From the NCBI GenBank assembly GCA_964236735.1, contig CAXSFM010000014.1:37941-101940 (forward strand): 64,000 nt of DNA, read 5' to 3'. Shown piece after piece: positions 1 through 6,644 of the stretch. The position numbers and the translations under genes are program-made. Positions within the stretch are counted from its first letter, which is position 1. Every line of letters starts with the position of its first letter. Under the pieces are notes generated by a model. The model was not told the DNA's origin and searched no databases. It worked only from the letters and a program-made list of their open reading frames with translations. Source of the DNA: JAIVJG01 sp964236735. GTDB lineage: Bacteria; Acidobacteriota; Blastocatellia; Pyrinomonadales; Pyrinomonadaceae.

Positions 1-1188
1 GACCTCGGACGTGAAGCGACCGGCGTTGTCCACGGGACAATAAATTTCAAGACCGTAATTTTTGCCGATGATGAAATCGTCGTGGCCGTGTCCGGGCGCG
101 GTATGCACCAACCCCGTCCCGGCCTTGCCCGTTGACTTGCGCTCGCGCGCTTCTTTCACGTCAAGCTCTGTCTCCGCGTCGGCCTCTCCGCCGAGCGTGA
201 CGTGGTCGCCGAGCATCAGCAAACTCGGACGATCAAGCCAGGCATGACGCGCTTCGAGACGGTCGAGCTTCGCGCCCATAAAACGCGCGATAACTTTCGG
301 CGCGACGAGCGCGCACTTCTCCGCCACCGTCTCGACGAGGTCGCTCGCGATGATGTAAACCTCGTCGCCACTTTCAACCGCCGCGTACTCGAACAGTGGA
401 TTGACGGCGATGCCGAGATTGGCGGGAAGCGTCCACGGCGTCGTCGTCCAGATGAGAAAGAAAACTTTGCGCCCGGCAAGGCGCGCGTCAATCGTCGCCG
501 GGTCTATGTCGTCCGCGAGCGGAAATTTGACATAGACGGACGGACTCGTGTGCTCCGCGTATTCGACTTCCGCCTCGGCGAGCGCGGTCTGGTCGTGGAT
601 GCACCAATAGACGGGACGCGCGCCTTTATAAATGTAGCCGCGCTCGACAAAGCGACCGAACAGGCGCGCTGTCTCCGCCTCGTACTGGTTCGACATCGTG
701 AGATATGGATTCTCCCACAGCCCCAGCACGCCGAGACGTTGGAAGTCGCGCGTCTGACGCTTCAAGGCGTCGGCGGCATGTTCGCGACACGCGCGACGGA
801 AGCTGACCTGCGAGAGATCGGTGCGCTTCTTGCCTTTTTTGGCGAGCGTCTTTTCGACGTGCTGCTCAATCGGCAAACCGTGGCAATCGTAGCCCGGCAC
901 GTAAGGCGCGTCGTAGCCCATCATCGTGCGCGATTTGACGACGATGTCCTTGAGAATTTTGTTGAGCGCAGTGCCGAGGTGAATGTCGGAGTTGGCGTAG
1001 GGCGGCCCGTCGTGGAGAATAAATTTCTCGCGTCCCTCGCGGGAGCGGCGGATGGCATCGTACAGCTTTCCCTCCGTCCACTTCTTCAAGCGCGCGGGTT
1101 CCGACTGGCCGAGATTCGCCTTCTGCGCGAAGCCGGTCTTCGGCAAGTTGATCGTCTTTTTCAAATCAAGCGGTGTTTCTGTCGCCAT
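1..1188 (-). CDS. ileS: Isoleucyl-tRNA synthetase, N-terminal part (cut by window edge)
   Basis: Cytoplasmic class Ia aminoacyl-tRNA synthetase that charges tRNA-Ile. The frame stays open from the ATG at 1188 to base 1, giving the first 396 residues; the C-terminal half lies outside the window. Visible landmarks are the N-terminal PPYANSDIHLGTALNKILKD block (residues about 62-81), which holds the class I signature as HLGT instead of HIGH, then GYDCHGLPIE, then WTTTPWTLPANLG in the editing (CP1) domain. This order is typical of bacterial IleS. No good Shine-Dalgarno sequence precedes the ATG (GCCGCTCCTAAG). A composite hairpin repeat lies upstream. Identity is secure; the start is only moderately sure. 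Confidence 0.95.
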   Translation of the reverse strand, partial: MATETPLDLKKTINLPKTGFAQKANLGQSEPARLKKWTEGKLYDAIRRSREGREKFILHDGPPYANSDIHLGTALNKILKDIVVKSRTMMGYDAPYVPGYDCHGLPIEQHVEKTLAKKGKKRTDLSQVSFRRACREHAADALKRQTRDFQRLGVLGLWENPYLTMSNQYEAETARLFGRFVERGYIYKGARPVYWCIHDQTALAEAEVEYAEHTSPSVYVKFPLADDIDPATIDARLAGRKVFFLIWTTTPWTLPANLGIAVNPLFEYAAVESGDEVYIIASDLVETVAEKCALVAPKVIARFMGAKLDRLEARHAWLDRPSLLMLGDHVTLGGEADAETELDVKEARERKSTGKAGTGLVHTAPGHGHDDFIIGKNYGLEIYCPVDNAGRFTSEV

Positions 1189-1541
1189 CTTAGGAGCGGC
1201 TCACTTTCTACACTTTGCGCGCCGGCGGCTTGCGGTCAACTGCGGCGCGTGGTCGTGAATTTAGAATACTAACGTACACATTCGGCAAAGCAAAATCAGC
1301 AGAATTAACAGGGATAGACAGGATAGACAGGATGAAGAAGAGAATGATGAATGCAGAATGATGAGTGATGAATGGGAGACAAGAGCTTTGCTTATCATTC
1401 ATCACTCATCATTTCTTCCGGCATCCTGTCCATCTTGTCTATCCGTGTGAATTATTCCTGAAAACTAAAGCGCCCGAACCATACTCGTTTTAGTCGGAGA
1501 GCATGGCGCGAGCGCATCACGTTTTTGTTAAGGATTCGAGT
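1189..1541. other. Intergenic stretch holding a composite hairpin
   Basis: No gene is seen here. The stretch is the leader of ileS on the minus strand and the region downstream of the DUF948-like gene. About 150 of its 353 bp are the nested hairpin at 1303-1453. The rest shows nothing I can name. Confidence 0.6.
1303..1453. repeat. Nested hairpin: GGATAGACAG-class arms enclosing an ATGATGAATG-class hairpin
   Basis: Outer arms lie at 1303-1334 and 1422-1453 (AACAGGGATAGACAGGAT against ATCTTGTCTATCCGTGT). Inner arms lie at 1337-1374 and 1396-1417 (GATGAGTGATGAATG against CATTCATCACTCATC). The inner loop at 1375-1395 reads GAGACAAGAGCTTTGCTTAT. An un-nested element with the same outer arms is present at 48460-48539, so one class appears to have inserted into, or replaced, the loop of another. 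Confidence 0.9.
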
Positions 1542-2093
1542 TCAGCCGATAAACAACTCATCCTCTCCGTAGGTCTGGTCAATTTGTTTGGGAGCGGGGG
1601 CGACCAGCACTTCCAGACCGCGCCGGACGCCCGCCATAATCGCCGCCAACTCGCGCGCCGGTTTGATAATCTTGTGATTGAGAAACGTCGTCGTCTGCAT
1701 CAACTGCCCGTGCGTGTGGTCTATCGAGCGACTGAACATCTCGACCTTCTCGCGTGCTACCTCAGCCGAGAGGCCGACGATTTCTTTCAGTTCGCGCACC
1801 TCTTCTTTGATGAGCGACATGGATTCCGAGAAGTGCATCGTCGCCGTCGAGAGATGGCCGGACATGACGTTGACCTGCTCTGCAACTTCTTTGCCCTGCG
1901 CGGCGATTTGTCGTACCTGATCCGTCAGCGCGCTGATGCGTTCCATCAGAGGCTCGACGCGCCGCTCGACGTTCGACACTGTCTTGACGACGCGGCTGAT
2001 GATGACGGCAATCGCAATCATCGCGACCGCAATCACGATGAAAGAGACGGCGACAATCACCATCAGCCAAAATGCCGGATCGTTCGTGTTCAT
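1542..2093 (-). CDS. DUF948-like membrane-anchored coiled-coil protein
   Basis: This 183-aa protein has one N-terminal transmembrane segment (about residues 9-34, rich in Val, Ile and Ala). A long amphipathic helical region follows (about 35-150), with the VKTVSNVERRVEPLMERISA pattern seen in DUF948/methyl-accepting-like stress proteins. The function is unknown; the family is usually read as an inner-membrane protein with a cytoplasmic or periplasmic coiled coil. It lies directly downstream of a YtxH-domain gene on the same strand, a pairing also known in Bacillus-type stress operons, so the two probably act together. The ATG at 2093 sits in the context CTACTGTTTTATGAA at the edge of a hairpin repeat, with no Shine-Dalgarno sequence. 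Confidence 0.75.
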   Translation of the reverse strand: MNTNDPAFWLMVIVAVSFIVIAVAMIAIAVIISRVVKTVSNVERRVEPLMERISALTDQVRQIAAQGKEVAEQVNVMSGHLSTATMHFSESMSLIKEEVRELKEIVGLSAEVAREKVEMFSRSIDHTHGQLMQTTTFLNHKIIKPARELAAIMAGVRRGLEVLVAPAPKQIDQTYGEDELFIG

Positions 2094-2099
2094 AAAACA

Positions 2100-2176
2100 G
2101 TAGCCGGTAGCCGGTAGTCAGTAGCCAGTAGCAGAGCATTTGTCTTCGATGCTGGATACTGACTACCGGCTACTAT
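2100..2176. repeat. Hairpin repeat, GTAGCCGGTAGTC class
   Basis: Left arm 2101-2132 is built of TAGCCGG/TAGTCAG/TAGCCAG words. The loop at 2133-2150 is AGAGCATTTGTCTTCGAT. The right arm at 2151-2175 contains GGATACTGACTACCGGCTAC. It fills the gap between the YtxH and DUF948-like genes, ending at the YtxH stop on one side and 7 bp from the DUF948-like start on the other. Confidence 0.88.
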
Positions 2177-2578
2177 CTATTTCTTCGCGCCATCGTAATA
2201 AGTCGGGGCCGGTTCCATATCTGTGGAATCGGTGCGGCGTTTCTCTTCTTTGTAAGCCTGTTTGCCGGCTTCGAGGGCGGCGGAAAAACTTTCGCCGCGA
2301 CGTGACGCCGCTTCGCGCGCCGCGCCCGCGAGTTCGCCCGCGCGCGTGGATGCCGCGTCGTAATATTCACCCGCCTTCGAGCCGAGTTGCGCGGCAGTTT
2401 CCCGCGTGCGGTCAACGCCTTTGCGCGTCGCGTCGGCGAGGTCTTCGCGAAGTTCTCGCCCCGACTTCGGTGCGAGCATTAGCGCGACGAGCGCGCCGAT
2501 AGTGCCGCCGAGCACGAAATAAGCGATGCGCGTCGAGACATCAGCCTCTTCGCGCGTGCGTTGTAGTTGTCTTGACAT
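2177..2578 (-). CDS. YtxH domain-containing protein
   Basis: This is a 133-aa protein. After about 18 residues there is one glycine-rich transmembrane helix (YFVLGGTIGALVALMLAP), followed by the typical YtxH sequence SGRELREDLAD and an Ala/Glu/Lys-rich helical tail (about 45-115). YtxH proteins are small membrane-anchored general-stress proteins of unknown biochemistry. The start is supported by AAGGAG ten bases upstream of the ATG at 2578. It is first of a two-gene minus-strand unit with the DUF948-like gene. Its TAG stop abuts the right arm of the hairpin repeat. Confidence 0.85.
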   Translation of the reverse strand: MSRQLQRTREEADVSTRIAYFVLGGTIGALVALMLAPKSGRELREDLADATRKGVDRTRETAAQLGSKAGEYYDAASTRAGELAGAAREAASRRGESFSAALEAGKQAYKEEKRRTDSTDMEPAPTYYDGAKK

Positions 2579-2724
2579 GAGACCACTTCTCCTTCACAAG
2601 AAGCTTCATTCTACGTGTGCCGAACTGTCGCGATTGTCGCTTCAACACCTGTCCCGCACTATAACAAATGCGCGCCAAGCGCCGCAATGAAATGCAGCCT
2701 CTTAACATTGCGTTGCAGGAATTA

Positions 2725-3003
2725 TCACTCTGCTGTTTGGACAAAATTGATACTCATAAGGTTATTCCGCACCAACGTACTACAACACCACACATGTTCT
2801 AAGCCTGTGATTGGTACAGGCTCGTTGAAGTCAGTGATCATCTCTTCAATTAATTTCTCTTTACCTATTCTTCCTATGCCCGAAACTACTTTGTAATCAA
2901 GTTGCTTTGCCCATGTTCGCGCTGCTGAACGTGGAGATGAAGCGCGCAATTGTGAAATATAAGTGCCGCCTTGATAGTCCATGATGAAAGTGTAGAGTGG
3001 CAT
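2725..3003 (-). CDS. Small hypothetical protein
   Basis: A 92-aa reading frame starting MPLYTFIMDYQGGTYISQ. It is only the C-terminal part of a longer frame; the upstream part overlaps the sigma-54 activator out of frame and is not believable, so the ATG at 3003 is chosen. Composition is lower in GC than the neighbours, with AAA and ATA codons frequent, which may indicate recent acquisition. No domain, signal peptide or membrane segment is recognised. The sequence begins with a short strand and then an Arg/Ser-rich helix. No strong ribosome site is visible. It lies 43 bp downstream of the sigma-54 activator on the same strand. Confidence 0.5.
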   Translation of the reverse strand: MPLYTFIMDYQGGTYISQLRASSPRSAARTWAKQLDYKVVSGIGRIGKEKLIEEMITDFNEPVPITGLEHVWCCSTLVRNNLMSINFVQTAE

Positions 3004-3046
3004 AATATTTATAAAGCCAGCATCTTCATCCTTTTGCCTTCTTGTC

Positions 3047-5158
3047 TCACTCTTCCGCGCCGCCGTACTGGAGAAGTTTTCGGTAGAGGGTTTTGCGACC
3101 GATGCCGAGCGCGCGTGCGGCGCGTGTTTTGTCGCCGCCGGTGTAGTCGAGCGTGGCTTCGATGGCGCGTCGCTCGATTTCGTCGAGCGTGGCGGGGACT
3201 TGGATGTCGAGCGTGATGTCGCGTCCTGCTTCGGCGGCACGGACGCGCTCGCCACGCACGCGCGCGCGTTCGTCCGTAACGATGCTGCTGATCGCTTCGG
3301 GCAAATCGTCGAGTTCAATCTGCCGTCCCGAAGCGATGATGACGGCGCGCTCGATGGCGTTCTCAAGCTCGCGCACGTTGCCCGGCCAGTCATAGTTGAC
3401 GAGGGCTTGCAGGGCGGGGCGCGAGATGCCTGAGATGAAACGCCCGTTCTTCTGTTTGTAGTATTCGAGAAAGTGAAAGACGAGCGGGTGAATGTCGCCG
3501 GGTCGCTCGCATAGCGCGGGTAGAAGGATAGGAAAAACGGAGAGACGATAGAAGAGGTCGGAGCGGAACGTTCCCGCCTCGACCGCGCGCTTCAAGTCCA
3601 CGTTGGACGCGGCGACGACGCGCGCGTCCCCCTTCAAAACTTCGCCGCCGCCGACGCGCGAAAACTCTCCGTCCTGCAACACGCGCAGCAGACGCACCTG
3701 CGCCGACAGACTCATCTCGCCGATCTCGTCGAGAAAGAGCGTGCCGCCGTCGGCTTCTTCAAAGCGTCCGCGACGCCGCGCGTGCGCGCCCGTGAAAGAA
3801 CCTTTCTCGTGTCCGAAGAGTTCTGACTCAAGGAGCGTTTCGGGTATCGCGCCGCAGTTGACTTTGATGTACGCGCCGTCCTTGCGCGGCGAGTTGTAAT
3901 GGATGAGATTGGCGAGCAACTCCTTGCCCGTGCCCGACTCGCCTTCAATCAGCACGGAGGTCTGAGTGTCGGCGACGTTCAAGGCGAGTTCGATAGCGCG
4001 ACGGAGCGCGGGAGCCTGCCCGATGATGCGCGACTCGGAGTGCTTTTCATGCAGCACGTTTTTGAGGCGCAACACTTCGGCGGACAGTTGGTCGCGCTCA
4101 AGCGCCGTCCCGATTTGTACGGCGATGCCTTCGACGAGCGCGATTTCATGCTCGTCAAAACCTTCGCGCAGTTCGCTCCAGACGAAGCCGAGCAGCCCGA
4201 ACGTCTGTTCGCCGATGCGGACGGGCGAGACGAGCGCGGCGCGTCCGCCAAGCGTGGCGTTGAAGGCGAGACGGATGGGAGTCGGCAGCGTGGTGTCTAA
4301 AAGCGTCAGCGTGCGGCGTTCCGCCAGCAAGTCGGTGAGCGCGGGGATGGCCGAGATGTCAATTGATTTGCCGTGCGTCTCAATCAGTTCGCGCACGTTT
4401 CTGGTCGAGACATGCGGCGCGGCTTTGAAGGCGGCGAGCGTGATGGCCTTGCCCGAACGCTCAATGACGCCGAGCGCGCAATAGTCCGCGCCGACGAGCG
4501 CGATGGCACGCTCAAGGACGTGCGAAGTGACCTCGCCGAAGTCCGAGCGCGCGTTCAGTGTGTTGGCGATTTCCAGCAAGGCGCGCGTGCGGTCAGCCTC
4601 GCGCTGTTTGTCAGTGAAGAGACGCGCGTACTGGTAGCCGACGGCGATTTGCCTGGCGATGGATTGCAGAAAAGAGACTTCCTCATCAAGCCAGCGGCGA
4701 GACTCGCGCGTCATGTGGAGGCCGACGAGTCCGAGCACGTTTCCGTCGAGCACGACGGGCACGATGAGTAAAGAGCGCGTGCCGAGACTGGCGGGCAAAA
4801 GACCGATGCGCGGGTCGAGTCCGGGCGCGGACGTGTCGTCAAGACGAATCGGTTTGGTGAGATCGAAGCGTTCGGCGAGTTGGCGCACGTCCACGGGAAA
4901 GGACGTGCCGAGGCTTGAAGGCACGTCTTCGGCTGCACGCCATTCGTGGCTGATGCGGAGTTCGCCGGCGGCGGCGAGTTGAATCACGTCGCAACGGTCA
5001 ACGTCCATCATCATGCCGAGTTCGGAGACGATGGCGCGCAGGAATTTATCGAGATCAATTTCGGAATGAAGGTTCGGCGCGAGACGGTTGATGATCGCCT
5101 CGCGCGCCTCGTGCATTTTCGTCTTGCGTTCGAGCGAGAGCGTCTGTGAGGTCGTCAT
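3047..5158 (-). CDS. Sigma-54-dependent transcriptional activator with two GAF domains and Fis-type HTH
   Basis: This is a 703-aa bacterial enhancer-binding protein. Two GAF-type sensor domains (roughly residues 30-180 and 190-345) precede an AAA+ domain with Walker A GESGTGKE, the sigma-54 contact loop as GSFTGA (a Ser variant of GAFTGA) and Walker B-like GGTLFLDEIGEMS. A C-terminal Fis-type helix-turn-helix follows, TRAARALGIGRKTLYRKL. It should use ATP hydrolysis to open sigma-54 promoters in response to a signal bound by the GAF domains; there is no receiver domain, so it is not a classical response regulator. The frame extends 40 residues upstream, but MTTSQTLSLE at 5158 fits the family better. 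Its targets are not evident from the neighbours. Confidence 0.9.
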   Translation of the reverse strand: MTTSQTLSLERKTKMHEAREAIINRLAPNLHSEIDLDKFLRAIVSELGMMMDVDRCDVIQLAAAGELRISHEWRAAEDVPSSLGTSFPVDVRQLAERFDLTKPIRLDDTSAPGLDPRIGLLPASLGTRSLLIVPVVLDGNVLGLVGLHMTRESRRWLDEEVSFLQSIARQIAVGYQYARLFTDKQREADRTRALLEIANTLNARSDFGEVTSHVLERAIALVGADYCALGVIERSGKAITLAAFKAAPHVSTRNVRELIETHGKSIDISAIPALTDLLAERRTLTLLDTTLPTPIRLAFNATLGGRAALVSPVRIGEQTFGLLGFVWSELREGFDEHEIALVEGIAVQIGTALERDQLSAEVLRLKNVLHEKHSESRIIGQAPALRRAIELALNVADTQTSVLIEGESGTGKELLANLIHYNSPRKDGAYIKVNCGAIPETLLESELFGHEKGSFTGAHARRRGRFEEADGGTLFLDEIGEMSLSAQVRLLRVLQDGEFSRVGGGEVLKGDARVVAASNVDLKRAVEAGTFRSDLFYRLSVFPILLPALCERPGDIHPLVFHFLEYYKQKNGRFISGISRPALQALVNYDWPGNVRELENAIERAVIIASGRQIELDDLPEAISSIVTDERARVRGERVRAAEAGRDITLDIQVPATLDEIERRAIEATLDYTGGDKTRAARALGIGRKTLYRKLLQYGGAEE

Positions 5159-5291
5159 GCTGGCGATGTTGTTGTGGTGGCGTTGAAAAGACACGTCTGC
5201 GGCCAATCTCCTTAACGAACTGCTGCGTAATATTTTCGTCGTGGAGAAATCATAACGAAGCGCACGCGCGCTTGCCAAGCGAGAGTAGAAG

Positions 5292-5378
5292 AAATGATGA
5301 ATGCGGGATGATGAGTGATGAATGAGGAGGCAGCCGCCTTGTCTTCATTCATCACTCATCATCCCGCATTCATCATTT
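5292..5378. repeat. Hairpin repeat, ATGATGAATG class
   Basis: The left arm, from 5292, reads AAATGATGAATGCGGGATGA and continues to about 5325. The right arm at 5346-5378 mirrors it and ends CCCGCATTCATCATTT. The loop is GGAGGCAGCCGCCTTGTCTT. It lies between the PfkB kinase stop and the sigma-54 activator upstream region. Confidence 0.9.
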
Positions 5379-5411
5379 GATTTATTTGCGTGCGGTGAGT
5401 GCGCGTCGCGC

Positions 5412-6362
5412 TCAGGATGTCTCGCCCTCCGCAGAGAGAAACCCTTGCAACTCCTGCGCGAACGGCAGCGCGTCGCGTGCGCCAAGCGCGCGACACTTGA
5501 GCGCGGCGACGGCGTTGGCGAGCGTCATGCACGTCTCGATCTCTTCACCCTGCAACAGCCCGTAGAGGAAGCCCGCGTGAAAAGCATCGCCCGCGCCCGT
5601 CGTGTCGCGGCAACCGCCGGGCACGGCGAAGGCTTTCGATTCGAGAAAAACATTTTCGTGAAAAACAAGCGCGCCGCGCTCGCCTTGCGTCATGCCGACG
5701 ACGGCGCAGTTGTAACGCCGCTTCACTTCGACGAGCGACGCGCGCTCATCCACGATGCCCGTCAAGCGGCGCGGAAATTCTTTCGACGTGATGAGCACGT
5801 CCACGAGCGGCAAAAGCTCCGGCAGACCTTCGTAAATATTATCTATGTCGGCGGAGACAATCGTCCCCGCCGCGCGAGCCGCACGCGCCAGCGCAGCGCA
5901 GGCCGGCGGGTCGTGCGCGTCGAGGTGCAGCACGCGCCCGCGCGCGGCGAGTTGCGCGGGGGCTTCGTCCGCGCGGTAAGCGAGACGCTCGTCCCTGTCC
6001 CAGATGACGGTGCGCTCGCCCGTGCGCGCGTCAATGATGATGAAAGCGATTTGCGTCCGCGAGTCTTTGATGACTTCGGCGTGTGTGATGTTGAGGCCTT
6101 CGTCCTTGAGCGTCGCGAGTCCGAACGCGCCCTCCGCGTCCGAGCCGAAGCGTCCCGCGTAAGCCGTCCGCAATCCCAGACGTTGCAGCGACACCAGCGT
6201 CGAAGCGGTCTGCCCGCCCGCCGCCTGCGTGTGCTGCGTCAATCTCGTCTTGGTGTCGAAGGCCGGATACGCGGGCACGACGACGAGATGGTCAACGGCG
6301 TTGAGGCCGAAGCCGACGGCGTCGAACTCTCTTTCTTCCGGCAATGTGAAAGGAAATCTCAA
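5412..6362 (-). CDS. PfkB-family carbohydrate kinase
   Basis: This 316-aa cytoplasmic ribokinase-fold sugar or nucleoside kinase transfers the ATP gamma-phosphate to a hydroxyl of its substrate. The N-terminal PfkB signature is visible as AAGGQTASTLVSLQRLGLRT (about residues 47-66). The C-terminal signature is DTTGAGDAFHAGFLYGLL, with the catalytic Asp in GAGD and the anion hole GAG. The substrate cannot be read from sequence; ribokinase- or adenosine-kinase-like candidates fit the length. The start is a TTG at 6362, with a weak GGGG about 10 bases upstream, and no in-frame ATG is available near the expected N terminus. It diverges from uvrC. Confidence 0.88.
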   Translation of the reverse strand: MRFPFTLPEEREFDAVGFGLNAVDHLVVVPAYPAFDTKTRLTQHTQAAGGQTASTLVSLQRLGLRTAYAGRFGSDAEGAFGLATLKDEGLNITHAEVIKDSRTQIAFIIIDARTGERTVIWDRDERLAYRADEAPAQLAARGRVLHLDAHDPPACAALARAARAAGTIVSADIDNIYEGLPELLPLVDVLITSKEFPRRLTGIVDERASLVEVKRRYNCAVVGMTQGERGALVFHENVFLESKAFAVPGGCRDTTGAGDAFHAGFLYGLLQGEEIETCMTLANAVAALKCRALGARDALPFAQELQGFLSAEGETS

Positions 6363-6430
6363 CGATGCTTTTCCCCTGCTGCAATTGATAAGCTAAAATA
6401 CTGCGGCGTGCAAATGAAGATGAACGGAGA

Positions 6431-6537
6431 TTCACCACAGAGGACGCAGAGGTTCACAGAGAAAAGATAGAGGTATTGCAGTTTCAATTGTTTCTCCGTT
6501 CTTCCTCTGTGCCTCTCTGAGTCCTCTGTGGTGAAAA
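6431..6537. repeat. Hairpin repeat, ACCACAGAGGAC class
   Basis: The left arm at 6431-6464 starts TTCACCACAGAGGACGCAGA. The right arm at 6491-6537 ends CTGAGTCCTCTGTGGTGAAA. The loop is about 26 bp and A/T-rich. It lies in the divergent spacer between the PfkB kinase and uvrC. Same class as 22225-22334 and 49233-49340. Confidence 0.88.
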
Positions 6538-6644
6538 ATCTTTCTTTCAATTCGTACTCAATCGCAAACAGCTATAAGTATGCACCCACCCGGCATGGCA
6601 GGTGGCACTAACAGGCAACTGTCACGCGAGCGAATTATTATCCA

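Noticed and set aside
202..1272. Long plus-strand open frame of 356 codons
   Set aside because: It is the antisense shadow of ileS. The minus strand shows unmistakable synthetase motifs, and the plus-strand product is Arg-rich and shapeless, as GC-rich shadows are.
5292..5378. CRISPR-like array among the repeated words
   Set aside because: The units are inverted, not direct repeats with unique spacers, there are only two arms per site, and no cas gene is present.
6603..6630. Possible sigma-54 promoter TGGCACTAACAGGCAAC upstream of uvrC
   Set aside because: The -12 element lacks TTGC and the GG-GC spacing is off by about one base. uvrC is not an expected sigma-54 target, although a sigma-54 activator is nearby.
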